Shown here: piece after piece, positions 1-9,222 of the stretch | Numbering within the stretch: the stretch's first letter is position 1 | Layout of the letters: each line of letters begins with the position of its first letter | Assembly (NCBI GenBank): GCA_937965795.1 | Contig: CALCMD010000033.1 | Coordinates: 1 to 45,497 of the forward strand | Source: an uncultured Lachnospiraceae bacterium | GTDB taxonomy: Bacteria; Bacillota; Clostridia; Lachnospirales; Lachnospiraceae | Length of the DNA: 45,497 nt | Direction of reading: 5' to 3' | Notes under the pieces: generated by a model | Told to the model about the DNA's origin: nothing | What the model saw: the letters and a program-made list of their open reading frames with translations, nothing else | The model's database searches: none | Translations under genes and position numbers: made by a program

Positions 1-126
1 TGTGGTGATTTTTTTAAATTTACCTCTTGACAAAAGTCATTACATATCAGTCTTTACAACTGTCTTGTCAGTAATCTACTCTATCATACCCCTTCCCCGA
101 AAGCAAGTCATGTTTACACAAAAGGA
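1..126. other. Upstream non-coding stretch at the window edge
   Basis: I see no convincing gene here. A short frame beginning at the window edge on the plus strand has composition unlike its neighbours (rich in F, S, P), no visible ribosome binding site, and runs across the promoter of the next gene, so it is probably non-coding. Confidence 0.5.
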
Positions 127-155
127 TTTACAATTTTCTCCGTTTAGTGTATTCT
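127..155 (+). promoter_or_regulatory. SigA-type promoter of the beta-lactamase-like gene
   Basis: The -35 TTTACA (127-132) and -10 TATTCT (150-155) are separated by exactly 17 bases and lie about 38 bases before the ATG at 193. This is visible in the sequence; its use is inferred. Confidence 0.6.
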
Positions 156-192
156 TTCCTTTAGAAACGAAAAAAGCAGAGGCTGAGTACAT

Positions 193-1425
193 ATGAACTT
201 CAAACGGGACAAACTACACAATTTTTATATTTCTTTTGCAATCATCACGGCGTGCTTCGCCGGACTTGCTTTTCTGATCTACCCGGTCTTTCCGAAAACA
301 CCTGCATCTCCTGCTCTTCTGGCGCATACCGGACAGACAGAGCAGTTTTTGAAAACTGAAACAGAATCTTTTCCGGAAATGACAGATGAGACGGATACCG
401 AAACTTCTGCCGGGACAGAAAGTGAAACATCTGTGGAAACAGATCTTCAGGTTTTATCAGAACCCACAGAGACGGATTCCGAATATATACTGGCAGAGCC
501 CTCCGTCAAAGATTCCTCCGATATGATCACAGAATACGCACCCGGTTCGCCCTATGCGGATTATAAAGACTCTTCCTGTATCCTTGAAACGGAAACGCTC
601 AAAATTTCCCAGATGCAGCCAAATTATCTGGCCGACCTGACCGGGATTTCTCTTTCCTGGGAACACCTGGAGGAAGAACTCATCTCTATGACGGATAGCT
701 ATTCGGGCAATTGGGCAGTCTATGTGAAGAATCTTACAAACGGAGAGTCCATAAGCGTCAACTCCCATCCAATGGAATCTGCCAGCCTGATTAAGCTCTA
801 TATTATGGGCGCCGTCATGGAACAGATTCATAACGGAACTTTAGAAGAGACAGATACGATCGATCATCTGCTAAACGAAATGATTACCGTAAGTGATAAC
901 GAAGCTTCCAATGAGCTGGTACGCTATTTGAGCAAAGACCACGACCACGAGGACGGCCTGACCTGTGTGAACAGTTTCGCCAAACGCCACGGCTTTGAGG
1001 ATACGCAGCAGGTAAACGGCCTGGAGGACTCCCGTCTCCGGCATAATCCTTCGCTGATCAACGAAACATCCGCCAGAGACTGCGGCGAACTGCTTGCCGA
1101 CATCTACGACGGTACGCTGGTTTCCCATCTGGCTTCCAGAAAAATGGAGGATCTGCTGCTTGACCAGCAATCGACCTACAAAATCCCCGCTGCGCTGCCC
1201 AACAATGCTGTCTGCGCAAACAAGACCGGAGAAGTCAGCGACGCTGAGAATGACGCCGCGATCATCTACTCTCCGGGCGGGGACTATATCTTATGTATCA
1301 TGTCCGGCAAATGGAGCAGCGGCAACGAAGCGATCTCCCATATCCGCGACATTTCAAGAATCGTATACAACCACTTTAACCCGCCGGAAGCCTCGCAATA
1401 TGAGATTTTCACGGCTTCTGATTAA
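193..1425 (+). CDS. Membrane-anchored class A beta-lactamase-like serine hydrolase
   Basis: A 410-residue protein with one N-terminal membrane segment (about 11-31), a long Glu/Thr/Ser/Asp-rich linker (about 48-140), and an extracellular domain of the class A beta-lactamase/transpeptidase fold. The three active-site boxes are visible: SLIK (S198-K201), SDN (234-236) and KTG (344-346). I find no clear omega-loop ExxLN motif between SDN and KTG, so the deacylating glutamate of true class A enzymes seems absent. It may be a penicillin-recognising or other serine hydrolase rather than a resistance enzyme. The start is the ATG at 193, with a GAGG-like ribosome site and a good promoter upstream. 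A small gene follows 19 bases downstream and is probably co-transcribed. Fold assignment is confident; substrate is unknown. Confidence 0.8.
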   Translation: MNFKRDKLHNFYISFAIITACFAGLAFLIYPVFPKTPASPALLAHTGQTEQFLKTETESFPEMTDETDTETSAGTESETSVETDLQVLSEPTETDSEYILAEPSVKDSSDMITEYAPGSPYADYKDSSCILETETLKISQMQPNYLADLTGISLSWEHLEEELISMTDSYSGNWAVYVKNLTNGESISVNSHPMESASLIKLYIMGAVMEQIHNGTLEETDTIDHLLNEMITVSDNEASNELVRYLSKDHDHEDGLTCVNSFAKRHGFEDTQQVNGLEDSRLRHNPSLINETSARDCGELLADIYDGTLVSHLASRKMEDLLLDQQSTYKIPAALPNNAVCANKTGEVSDAENDAAIIYSPGGDYILCIMSGKWSSGNEAISHIRDISRIVYNHFNPPEASQYEIFTASD

Positions 1426-1444
1426 AAGCAGGAGGTACTCACGC

Positions 1445-1711
1445 ATGTTTCGAGTCTGGGGAAAAATCTTTAAAAACAACCGAATGATTGCCGATACCGT
1501 CGTAGAGGACGCCACGATCGACACCAGAACCCACAAAGTATTCCGCGCTCTGGAAGAAATGTGCTATATCTTCGATCTTGGCAAACCAATCTGGCTGGAT
1601 TCCACCATCAAAGAATTTAAACGGCATGATAAAGCGCGGTTTTATCAGGACAATTTCATCGAACAGATTGATTTTGACTATCTGGAATTTCATGTGATTG
1701 AAGAAGATTAA
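1445..1711 (+). CDS. Small conserved protein of unknown function (88 aa)
   Basis: It starts at the ATG at 1445, preceded by a perfect AGGAGG at 1430-1435. The 88-residue product is soluble and acidic at its end, with no signal peptide or membrane segment. The frame remains open upstream, but that part overlaps the beta-lactamase-like gene, so the short start is chosen. I do not recognise the family. It sits 19 bases after the hydrolase gene and just before a strong terminator, so it closes a two-gene operon. Confidence 0.75.
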   Translation: MFRVWGKIFKNNRMIADTVVEDATIDTRTHKVFRALEEMCYIFDLGKPIWLDSTIKEFKRHDKARFYQDNFIEQIDFDYLEFHVIEED

Positions 1712-1760
1712 AAAAGGGAGACGCGGGAAATCCATCCACAGCGTCTCCTCTTCTTTTCTT
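1711..1760. terminator. Bidirectional terminator between converging genes
   Basis: GGAGACGC (1717-1724) pairs with GCGTCTCC (1741-1748). A T-rich run follows on the plus strand and an A-run precedes it (T-run on the minus strand). It can stop both the small plus-strand gene and pgi. Confidence 0.85.
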
Positions 1761-1762
1761 TT

Positions 1763-3112
1763 TTACAGCCTCTTTAACAGCTCTTCTCTTTCTTTTTCGT
1801 ATCCGGGTTTTCCAAGCAGAGCAAACATGTTTCTCTTATAGCTCTCAACTCCCGGCTGGTTAAACGGATTTACGCCCAGAAGGTATCCGCTCACGCCGCA
1901 GGCAAATTCGAAGAAATAGAACAGCTCGCCTAAATAGTACTCGTTCTGTTCCGGGATGTTGATGACCAAATTCGGTACATTTCCATCCGTATGTGCAAGA
2001 ATGGTTCCGTTCATAGCGCTCTTGTTTACAAAATCAACCGTCTTTCCCGCCAGATAATTCAGCCCGTCCAGATCTGTCGGTTCCTCCCCGATCACCAGTT
2101 CACAGCGTGGTTTTTCCACGTTCATTACGGTCTCGAACATAATACGGCTTCCGTCCTGAATGAACTGTCCCATAGAGTGAAGGTCTGTAGTAAGGTCTAC
2201 AGATGCAGGGAAGATACCCTTCTGGTCCTTTCCTTCTGACTCACCGTATAACTGTTTCCACCACTCGGATACATAGTGAAGGCTCGGTTCGTAATTCGCC
2301 AGTATCTCGACTAATTTTCCTTTTCTGAGCAGGATATTCCGAACTGCTGCATATTTCAGCGCGTCATTTTCTGCAAAATCAGCTTCCATTGCACGTTTTC
2401 TTCCGGCTGCCGCACCTTCCATGAGCTTGCTGACGTCAGCGCCGCTGACTGCGATTGGGAGCAGACCTACCGCGGTCAGCACAGAAAATCTTCCGCCTAC
2501 GTCATCCGGAACTACAAAGCTCTCATATCCTTCTTCTGTCGCCAGGTTCTTTAAGGCTCCTCTTGCTTTGTCCGTCGTTGCATAGATTCTCTTTGCCGCC
2601 TCTTCTTTTCCATATTTTTTCTCCAGCATCTCTTTAAAGATACGGAATGCGATGGCCGGCTCAGTCGTCGTTCCTGATTTTGATATGATATTCACAGAAT
2701 AATCTCTGTCTCCGATGACGTCGATCAATTGTGCTAAATAGGTGCTGCTGATGCTGTTTCCTACGAAATAGATTTCCGGCGTCTTACGGATTTCCTTTGA
2801 AACCATGTTGTAGAATCCATGACGAAGAAATTCAATCGCCGCTCTTGCTCCCAGATAGGAACCGCCGATCCCAATCACGACCAGCACTTCACTGTCTGCT
2901 TTTATCTTTTCGGCCGCCTTCTGGATTCTCTCAAACTCTTCTTTATCGTAATTTACAGGCAAATCAATCCATCCCAGGAAATCGTTTCCAGCGCCTGTCC
3001 TGCCAACCAGAACTTCTTTGGCGTCCCCCACCAGCTTTTCCATCGGTAACAGCTCGTTCTCACCGATGAAGCTCATAGCTTTCGAATAATCAAACGTAAT
3101 TTTCTCTGCCAT
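1763..3112 (-). CDS. pgi: Glucose-6-phosphate isomerase
   Basis: A 449-residue glycolytic enzyme interconverting glucose 6-phosphate and fructose 6-phosphate in the cytoplasm. Both family signatures are present: the GGRFSVLTAVGLLP segment in the middle and the FFEFACGVSGYLLGVNPFNQPG segment near the end. The phosphate-binding SKSGTTTEP loop is also present. Length matches Firmicute Pgi. The start is the ATG at 3112 with AAAGGAG upstream. A longer frame to 3184 is rejected because it overlaps the promoter at 3175-3203. It converges with the plus-strand genes across a shared terminator. Confidence 0.97.
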   Translation of the reverse strand: MAEKITFDYSKAMSFIGENELLPMEKLVGDAKEVLVGRTGAGNDFLGWIDLPVNYDKEEFERIQKAAEKIKADSEVLVVIGIGGSYLGARAAIEFLRHGFYNMVSKEIRKTPEIYFVGNSISSTYLAQLIDVIGDRDYSVNIISKSGTTTEPAIAFRIFKEMLEKKYGKEEAAKRIYATTDKARGALKNLATEEGYESFVVPDDVGGRFSVLTAVGLLPIAVSGADVSKLMEGAAAGRKRAMEADFAENDALKYAAVRNILLRKGKLVEILANYEPSLHYVSEWWKQLYGESEGKDQKGIFPASVDLTTDLHSMGQFIQDGSRIMFETVMNVEKPRCELVIGEEPTDLDGLNYLAGKTVDFVNKSAMNGTILAHTDGNVPNLVINIPEQNEYYLGELFYFFEFACGVSGYLLGVNPFNQPGVESYKRNMFALLGKPGYEKEREELLKRL

Positions 3113-3174
3113 TTTAAACACTCCTTTGTTGTATTTATTGCCGGCAGACCAGAATCTGCCCGCATTCATCCCCC

Positions 3175-3203
3175 ATTCTAGCAAAATCGCCGCCTTTTAT
3201 CAA
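3175..3203 (-). promoter_or_regulatory. SigA-type promoter of pgi
   Basis: On the minus strand, -35 TTGATA (3198-3203) and -10 TAGAAT (3175-3180) are spaced by 17 bases. This places the transcript start near 3168 and fixes the pgi start at 3112. Confidence 0.8.
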
Positions 3204-3225
3204 GGTAAAATGTAAAAGTATTTCT

Positions 3226-4014
3226 TTAAAGGAATTCTTTTAACACCTCCCGGATGACTCTCTCCTGCTCCGCTGGGTCCATTTGTTTTAGAATTTCCGC
3301 ATTTTGCTCTTTTTTATTCTCTGCGGCCGCACTTTCCGCAATTCCTTCTTTCAATTTCGTCAGGTTTGCTTTCAGTTCCCGTTTATCCCTCTGCGCCTGT
3401 GTTTCCACATTTTTATCCCGCCGTTTCCTGTCCTGCATGTTCTTTACAGACTGGAAAGGCTTTTTCTCCGCCGCAGACGGCGCTGCTGCGGATAAATCTA
3501 CCATCTGCACCGTCTGGGTGCTGCTGTTGGTAAACATGCTGCGAAGCCCTGTCTCCAGATATTTCCGCTTATACCCCGTATCCGTCACACCATACGTCCC
3601 GGCGATCAGAAGTGTCGTCGCCAGAAGCGCCCACAGATAATTCTGCCGCACCGTCTGCGCCGCCCCCAACATTCCCGCCAGGTACCATCCTCCAATTCCA
3701 ATCAGGGCGCACAGGATAAATGCCGCGCCGCCCAGCCGGTACCAGGTGTGCAGGTTCATGCCCCAATATTTATATTCCATCAGGCTCTTCTGAATAAATG
3801 CCTGAATACTTTCCGTCCCTGTCTGCGTTCTTCGGTACATATTGTATTTCTGTTTCAGATGTTTCATATATTTCCCTTTTGCAAATGCCGGATTTTCCAT
3901 ATCCCGAATCAGTTTTCCATAGATGACACGTAAAATGATCTGGCTTGCCGCCCCCAAAATCCCCAGTGCCGCCATTCCGTAAAGTAAAAAGTTCTGCTGC
4001 ATGAATTGTAACAT
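3226..4014 (-). CDS. Membrane protein of unknown function (262 aa)
   Basis: Three hydrophobic segments are visible (about 9-29, 94-116 and 126-143). They are followed by a long, charged, probably cytoplasmic tail rich in Lys, Glu and Gln that looks helical or coiled-coil. The start at 4014 is chosen for its AAGGGGG ribosome site; an upstream ATG at 4068 lacks one. I do not recognise the family and infer no function. It lies between mtnN and pgi on the same strand. No clear hairpin terminator separates it from pgi, although pgi has its own promoter. Confidence 0.75.
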   Translation of the reverse strand: MLQFMQQNFLLYGMAALGILGAASQIILRVIYGKLIRDMENPAFAKGKYMKHLKQKYNMYRRTQTGTESIQAFIQKSLMEYKYWGMNLHTWYRLGGAAFILCALIGIGGWYLAGMLGAAQTVRQNYLWALLATTLLIAGTYGVTDTGYKRKYLETGLRSMFTNSSTQTVQMVDLSAAAPSAAEKKPFQSVKNMQDRKRRDKNVETQAQRDKRELKANLTKLKEGIAESAAAENKKEQNAEILKQMDPAEQERVIREVLKEFL

Positions 4015-4110
4015 AAGAATCCCCCTTCTGCCGCCCTCTGCGTGCGGTCTGCCTTTTTTCACCGTCATTATAGCTCCGCCTTTTCCGTTTGCAAAGCAAA
4101 ATCGTCCGAC

Positions 4111-4142
4111 AAAAAACGCCCGAAAACCTCAGTTTTTCGGGC
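4111..4142 (-). terminator. Terminator after mtnN
   Basis: A 9-bp perfect stem GCCCGAAAA (4118-4126) / TTTTCGGGC (4134-4142) has a 7-base loop. It is followed on the minus strand by six T (4111-4116). Confidence 0.85.
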
Positions 4143-4183
4143 ATTTTTAAGATGAACCCCATCGAAAAGGGCAGATTCATGTT

Positions 4184-4885
4184 TTACTTTAAAAGGGTGA
4201 CAAACTTCTCGACCAGCTTCACACTGTGTTCCACCGCAAGCTTCTCAAACGCCGGATAATCCATCGTTGCGCTGTCGTCCGCTTTATCTGAAATGGCTCG
4301 AACCACAACAAAAGGAACCCCGTTTAAGAAAGCCGCCTGCGCGATCGCCGCCCCCTCCATCTCGGTACAATATCCGTCGAAATTTTCCGATATTTTCTCT
4401 TTGACCGCCTGATCCGATACAAACTGGTCGCCGCTGACGATACGCCCCTGAAAGACCTGAATTTCCGGATTAACCTCTTCACACGCTTTCTTCGCAAGCG
4501 CCGCAAGCCTGTCATCCGCCGCAAAAGAGAATACATCCATCTGTGGAATCTGACCCAGCGGGTAGCCAAACCCCACGGCGTCCATGTCATGATGCACCAG
4601 ATCGGTGGAGATTACCAGGTCCCCGATGTTGATTTCTGCTTTGAGGGAACCCGCAATTCCCGTGTTCACTACTTCCGTCACCCCGAACTCATCGATCAGA
4701 ATCTGCGTGCAGACCGCCGCATTGACCTTTCCGATTCCGCTTCGCACCACGACGGCTTCCCGTCCGCACAGCGTACCCTCACAGAAATTCATTCCTGCCT
4801 TCTTCACTTCCCTTATGATCTTCATATCTTTTTTCAGGACATTCACTTCTACTTCCATTGCCCCTATGATTCCCGTTTTTCCCAT
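4184..4885 (-). CDS. mtnN: 5'-methylthioadenosine/S-adenosylhomocysteine nucleosidase
   Basis: A 233-residue enzyme that hydrolyses MTA and SAH to adenine plus the thioribose, feeding methionine salvage and autoinducer-2 precursor formation. Family residues are visible: E11 in the GAMEVEV start, the VNTGIAGSL loop (74-81), E177 in TEMEGAA, and the catalytic D200 in ISDKAD. These match E12, E174 and D197 of the E. coli enzyme. Length is typical. The ribosome site GGAGG lies just before the ATG at 4885. It has its own promoter and terminator, so it is probably monocistronic. Confidence 0.96.
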   Translation of the reverse strand: MGKTGIIGAMEVEVNVLKKDMKIIREVKKAGMNFCEGTLCGREAVVVRSGIGKVNAAVCTQILIDEFGVTEVVNTGIAGSLKAEINIGDLVISTDLVHHDMDAVGFGYPLGQIPQMDVFSFAADDRLAALAKKACEEVNPEIQVFQGRIVSGDQFVSDQAVKEKISENFDGYCTEMEGAAIAQAAFLNGVPFVVVRAISDKADDSATMDYPAFEKLAVEHSVKLVEKFVTLLK

Positions 4886-4924
4886 TTGATACCTCCAGGT
4901 TTTATCTTACTGATTCTAAAGGGG

Positions 4925-4953
4925 AGTATAGCAGAATTTCGCATTCTTTAAAA
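4925..4953 (-). promoter_or_regulatory. Probable promoter of mtnN
   Basis: A strong -10 TATACT (4925-4930) has a poor -35 TTTTAA (4948-4953) at 17-base spacing on the minus strand. Confidence 0.5.
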
Positions 4954-4968
4954 CCTTAAATTTTTTTC

Positions 4969-7155
4969 TTATGCAAATACATCCCAAAACCGGAATCTAA
5001 GCTTCTTTCCGGCAGGAAGCTCACGATATACCCCGTGACATATCTTCTGATACATCCTCCACGCAAATTCCCGTTCTTCCTCCGTCATCTCTTCCGGGCC
5101 GAAATTTGCCCGCATCGCCAGATCGACAAGCTCTGAAAACGCTTCTTTATCCAGCCACGAAAACCTCTCTGCCACATGCTCCGGGTATTGTTCTTCCCCG
5201 CAGTCCACATCATCCTCAAATCCCGCCAGCGCCAATACGCCGCAGACGTCGCAGAAAATCTCCCTTACGCCCTCTTTCTTTTTCTTCTTTAAAATCACTC
5301 TTCTTCTGCCGCCGATTCCGGCAGAGAAAACCAGGAAAAGCAAGCATATCCAGAACGCCCCTCGTAGAATCCCCGTGCCGCCCTCCGCTTTTTTCTCTGT
5401 CTCCGTCTCTGTTTCTGTTTCCCTCTCCCTGTGCGCCTGTGAGTCTCTCAGATTTCCTTCCTCCGTATACGCTTCCGCCTTTTCCTCCTCCATATGCGTA
5501 TATCCCGGCGTCACCTCCACCGGAACCCATCCCTGGCTGTCCATATAAACCTCCGTCCAGGCATGTGCCCGGCTGTCTTTGACACTGGCGCTGTATGCCT
5601 GTCCGTCTTTTTTGAAATCCTGCGCCGACACAATATATCCCGTCGCATATCTGGCCGGAACGCCATACATCCGAAACATCAGCGTAGCGGCGGTCGCGAA
5701 ATGTACACAGTATCCTTCATGCTTTTCAAACAGAAAATAATCCACGAAATCCTGATCCTCCGGATATCTCCCCACGTTCAGGTTATAGGAAGCATTCTGC
5801 TCCAGATAATTCACAATGAACGCACGCAGTCCCTCCAGGCTGTCCGGACGCCAGGAATTACAGACCTCCCGCAGACGTGTCAGTTTCTCCTCCGGATAAG
5901 AAGTATACTTTTCATAGATGGAGCCGTAATACTCCTCTCCCAGATCAAAAGGCAGCATCCACCGTTCGCTCCACAGGCCGATCTGCTTTCTTTTATAATA
6001 ACGATAGGAATACTCCCCTTCCTGTTTCTCCTCAAGTCTTGAAAAATACGGCATATAATCATATTCCTCCGTATCCTCTTCCAGCTTTATCTTCATCATT
6101 TCCGGACCGGGCAGCTCCCTTTCCTCCGCCAGTGAAAGAATCCTGTCAAAGTACTCCTCCCGCATCCTTTCTTCCTCCGGATCATCCGATTCCACCCATC
6201 TTTTGCCCGTATACTCCGCTCCCGTATAACATCTGAGGTAAATCATTTCCTCCGGCTTTGCGTCCGTCGTTACCTTCAGAACTGTCTCGTTTGTGCCGGA
6301 TATGAAATCTGCGTTCCCCAGCTCTCCGTTTCCGATTCCCGCCGTTGCCCACGCCGCATTCCCCCAGGGCATCCTTTTTCTCAGCTCCTGTATCAGCGAC
6401 GTGTTCTGAACGCTCTCCCGTATCTGATCTTCTTTTGCGAACCAGGGTTCCAGAACCGGCGTCAGGAATGTCTGGCCCGCTGCCAGCAAGAGAAGCAAAA
6501 ACACCGTCAAAAGGAAAGCCCCTGCTTTCTGTCCCTTCAGATTTTCCAGTCCGTCTGTGGAAAAAGCGCCTGCCAGCCCTCCGGCCATAAGACAAAACGG
6601 CAGAAAATCCGGCACTTTTCCCACCGCCAGCGCCGCGCTGAAAACAAGCGCCATGCTCACCACCATAAACATTCTTCCCCCGCGAAACACCAGCGCAGAA
6701 AACAAAATGCCCGACCACGGAAAGATCACCGCCGCCAAAAAGACAAGCCCCTCTCTTCCATAAATTTCCAGTTCCCGCGCCTGCACATTTCCACTGTTCC
6801 AGTATCCGTCAACCACCTGCCGGACGGCCTGTAAAGCCACATTGCCGCCCTCACACAGAAGATCAAAGAAACGCCACAGAAAAATTCCATAGACGAATGC
6901 CGCCAGAACGATGGCAATCTTCCCCGCTTTTCCCAAAAGGCAGAGGACAAAAAAGAAGCCTCCAAAAATCAGGAGCGCCGCCGCCAGCATCTGATGGTCG
7001 CACGGAATTTCAAATACGCTGAGAAATCCGAACACACACCCGAAAACGCTCATATAAAAATACAGCAAAAGAAGGAAAAGTCCCTGGATGCGTTCAAAAA
7101 TCCCTGTCTCCTTTTCCTGCTGTACCAGAAGAATTCCTGTTTTCTTTTCCTTCAT
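4969..7155 (-). CDS. TgpA-like membrane transglutaminase-family protein
   Basis: A 728-residue protein. The first ~225 residues hold several membrane segments, an extracellular transglutaminase-core domain follows, and another membrane segment lies near residue 610 ahead of a cytoplasmic tail. The papain-like active site is visible: C483 in the GYCVHFATA segment and H531 in SRAHAWTEVY. The third position is Glu (E547, WVPVEVTPG) where many relatives have Asp. A short ETETETE tract precedes the last membrane segment. It is the last gene of a moxR-DUF58-transglutaminase operon, only 3 bases after the DUF58 gene. This widespread trio is thought to act on the cell envelope or on proteolysis; the real substrate is unknown. 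Confidence 0.88.
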   Translation of the reverse strand: MKEKKTGILLVQQEKETGIFERIQGLFLLLLYFYMSVFGCVFGFLSVFEIPCDHQMLAAALLIFGGFFFVLCLLGKAGKIAIVLAAFVYGIFLWRFFDLLCEGGNVALQAVRQVVDGYWNSGNVQARELEIYGREGLVFLAAVIFPWSGILFSALVFRGGRMFMVVSMALVFSAALAVGKVPDFLPFCLMAGGLAGAFSTDGLENLKGQKAGAFLLTVFLLLLLAAGQTFLTPVLEPWFAKEDQIRESVQNTSLIQELRKRMPWGNAAWATAGIGNGELGNADFISGTNETVLKVTTDAKPEEMIYLRCYTGAEYTGKRWVESDDPEEERMREEYFDRILSLAEERELPGPEMMKIKLEEDTEEYDYMPYFSRLEEKQEGEYSYRYYKRKQIGLWSERWMLPFDLGEEYYGSIYEKYTSYPEEKLTRLREVCNSWRPDSLEGLRAFIVNYLEQNASYNLNVGRYPEDQDFVDYFLFEKHEGYCVHFATAATLMFRMYGVPARYATGYIVSAQDFKKDGQAYSASVKDSRAHAWTEVYMDSQGWVPVEVTPGYTHMEEEKAEAYTEEGNLRDSQAHRERETETETETEKKAEGGTGILRGAFWICLLFLVFSAGIGGRRRVILKKKKKEGVREIFCDVCGVLALAGFEDDVDCGEEQYPEHVAERFSWLDKEAFSELVDLAMRANFGPEEMTEEEREFAWRMYQKICHGVYRELPAGKKLRFRFWDVFA

Positions 7156-7158
7156 CTT

Positions 7159-8262
7159 TTATACCTCCAGCAGGCATCCCCCAATCTGTTCCTCCAGGTG
7201 TTCCGGCTCAAACACAGCCGTCTGTACGCCATTGACAAAAAGAGCCGCTCCGGCGTCAATGCGCAGAATGCTGGAAAACCGTTCTCCGGGATATTCTTCC
7301 CCGTATATCTGCCACAGGGAAATCTCCTCAAAATAAGGCTCCGCCGCCAGCATACGGTCTGCCATCTCATAGACCTGTTCCTCTTTTTGAATGCCTGTCC
7401 TGTAAATTCCTCCCTGCTTCTTATCAAACCATACGACCAGATGGCACACTCCCGCCTGCTGCAAGGAGAAAGACGCCGCTGCCGCCAGTTCAAAAACCAC
7501 ATCCGTTTTCTGAAGCCTGTTCTTCTCCTCTTTTCCCATATACAGATCCACCAGAACCAGCACACGATATCCGATCGGATGCCCCAGCTCTTTCGTCATC
7601 AGCCTGTCCGACTTCGCGCTCAGCTTCCAGTGTACCCTTTGCAGGGTATCGCCCTCCCGAAATTCCCTGACCTGAAAGATTTCCGAAGGATCGTCCCCGC
7701 TTTTGTGTGGATCATACTCTTCTCCATCTGCCGGGAAGTTTGCCGTCCGTTCACTCACCTTCACTTCCATCCGGTAAAATCCCGGCTGTACATTCACGCA
7801 GGCTTCCCCTTCACACCGAATCCTTCGGGACGTCAGCCCCAGATAGTCCCACACGCTTCCTTTCGCCACGAAAAAACAATATCTGCCGCAGTACTGGGCA
7901 AATGCGGTACAAAGCGTCCGGCTCTCTTTTCTGGCCGGTACATGCGCCGTCACAGGAACCTTCGTCCTCCCCTCCAGGCCGGAGGGTTTCGCCGCCACCT
8001 GAAAAACCAGTTTTGTCACCGGAAGAAACCCCTTATTTCTGACCTTCAATTCAACCGTAATCTCTTCGTCTTTACGCACTGACGGAGTTTTTGTCTCTAT
8101 TCTGGCCCTGACCGCTCTTTTCAGATACCAGGAAAGAAGAAACATCGAAACGAACAGAAGAATTTCAAATGCAAGAAGCGTGATTCCGTAAAAGTCCGTA
8201 TACATGATCTCCACATAAACCGTCAGAAGAACCATCACCAGATATAACGCCGCATGTCTCAT
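7159..8262 (-). CDS. DUF58 domain protein
   Basis: A 367-residue protein with two N-terminal membrane segments (about 5-19 and 26-47). A beta-rich middle follows, and then the DUF58 core, recognisable by the FREGDTLQRVHWKLSAKSD segment. The domain family resembles von Willebrand factor A folds and is typically partnered with a MoxR ATPase. It overlaps moxR by 4 bases and is followed within 3 bases by the transglutaminase-like gene, so the three are translationally coupled. The DUF58 assignment is secure; its exact role is not known. Confidence 0.9.
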   Translation of the reverse strand: MRHAALYLVMVLLTVYVEIMYTDFYGITLLAFEILLFVSMFLLSWYLKRAVRARIETKTPSVRKDEEITVELKVRNKGFLPVTKLVFQVAAKPSGLEGRTKVPVTAHVPARKESRTLCTAFAQYCGRYCFFVAKGSVWDYLGLTSRRIRCEGEACVNVQPGFYRMEVKVSERTANFPADGEEYDPHKSGDDPSEIFQVREFREGDTLQRVHWKLSAKSDRLMTKELGHPIGYRVLVLVDLYMGKEEKNRLQKTDVVFELAAAASFSLQQAGVCHLVVWFDKKQGGIYRTGIQKEEQVYEMADRMLAAEPYFEEISLWQIYGEEYPGERFSSILRIDAGAALFVNGVQTAVFEPEHLEEQIGGCLLEV

Positions 8263-9206
8263 GCCTGTCTCCTTTTCGGCGTAGGCTTTTTCACCTGCTG
8301 CAAAATACCGTCCGCCACGTATTGTGCCGTCACGCGGCTGACCCTTGCCTGAGAATTCAGGCGCATCCTGTGAATCGCCACATCCTTAAAGACGCCCTCC
8401 ACATCTGCGGGCGTCACATACGTACGTCCGTTTAAATACGCCGAAGCCCTCGCCATCTTTGCCAGAGCCAGCGTTCCCCTGGGACTGATTCCCAGCTCCA
8501 GCATGGGATGCCTTCTGGTCTCTGCGGCAAGCTCCGCCAGATATTCATAAATTCTGTCGTGGATAAAAATCTGTTCCACTTCCTTTTGCATCATCACAAG
8601 CTCTTCCGCCCGAATGACCGGAAAAATCTGATCCAGAGGATTCCCTTCTCCCCTTCCTTTTAAAATGGCGATCTCGTTCTCCCGATCGGGATACCCCATA
8701 GACATGCAGATCATAAACCGGTCAAGCTGTGATTCCGGCAGCATCTGCGTTCCCGCCGAACCGATGGGATTCTGCGTAGCGATAACCATAAAAGGCTTCG
8801 GAACCTCTCTGGTTACCCCGTCTACCGTCACATTTCCCTCCTCCATCACCTCTAAAAGCGCCGACTGTGTTTTCGGCGAGGTGCGGTTAATCTCATCCGC
8901 CAGAAGCAGATTGCACATGGCAGCCCCCTCCTGATACCGGAAAGTGCCCGTCTCTTTTCTGTAAACAGAGAATCCGGTAATGTCGGAAGGCAGTACATCC
9001 GGCGTAAACTGAACCCTGTTCTGTCTGAGCGCACAGGCTTTAGAAAACGCCAGCGCCATCGTCGTCTTTCCCACGCCTGGAATATCCTCCAGCAGAATAT
9101 GGCCGCCCGCCAGCATTGCCATCATCACTTTATATACACATTCGTCCTTTCCAATGACTGCCCGTTTCACTTCCTCTATAATCCTTGCCGCTTTTTCTGC
9201 ATACAT
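8259..9206 (-). CDS. MoxR family AAA+ ATPase
   Basis: A 315-residue AAA+ ATPase with Walker A at about 41-49 (DIPGVGKTT) and Walker B followed by sensor motifs (LLADEINRTSPKTQ). MoxR proteins act as chaperone-like ATPases with VWA-type partners; here the partner is the overlapping DUF58 gene. The ATG at 9206 is preceded by a strong AGGAGGGG site. A strong hairpin terminator stands only ~17 bases before the start, so either a promoter hides inside the hairpin or the operon depends on readthrough from the deaminase gene. Confidence 0.93.
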   Translation of the reverse strand: MYAEKAARIIEEVKRAVIGKDECVYKVMMAMLAGGHILLEDIPGVGKTTMALAFSKACALRQNRVQFTPDVLPSDITGFSVYRKETGTFRYQEGAAMCNLLLADEINRTSPKTQSALLEVMEEGNVTVDGVTREVPKPFMVIATQNPIGSAGTQMLPESQLDRFMICMSMGYPDRENEIAILKGRGEGNPLDQIFPVIRAEELVMMQKEVEQIFIHDRIYEYLAELAAETRRHPMLELGISPRGTLALAKMARASAYLNGRTYVTPADVEGVFKDVAIHRMRLNSQARVSRVTAQYVADGILQQVKKPTPKRRQA

Positions 9207-9222
9207 AAAAACCCCTCCTGCT

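Noticed and set aside
2..196. 64-residue open frame at the left edge
   Set aside because: It crosses the promoter of the next gene, has odd composition and no visible ribosome site; its start is only the window edge.
1094..1444. Longer start for the small plus-strand gene
   Set aside because: This part overlaps the beta-lactamase-like gene in another frame; a perfect AGGAGG supports the ATG at 1445.
3113..3184. Upstream extension of pgi
   Set aside because: The extension overlaps the SigA promoter, and the ATG at 3112 has a proper ribosome site and matches the family start.
6994..8082. 362-residue open frame on the plus strand
   Set aside because: It lies opposite the DUF58 and transglutaminase genes, which have clear domains; its composition is that of an antisense shadow.
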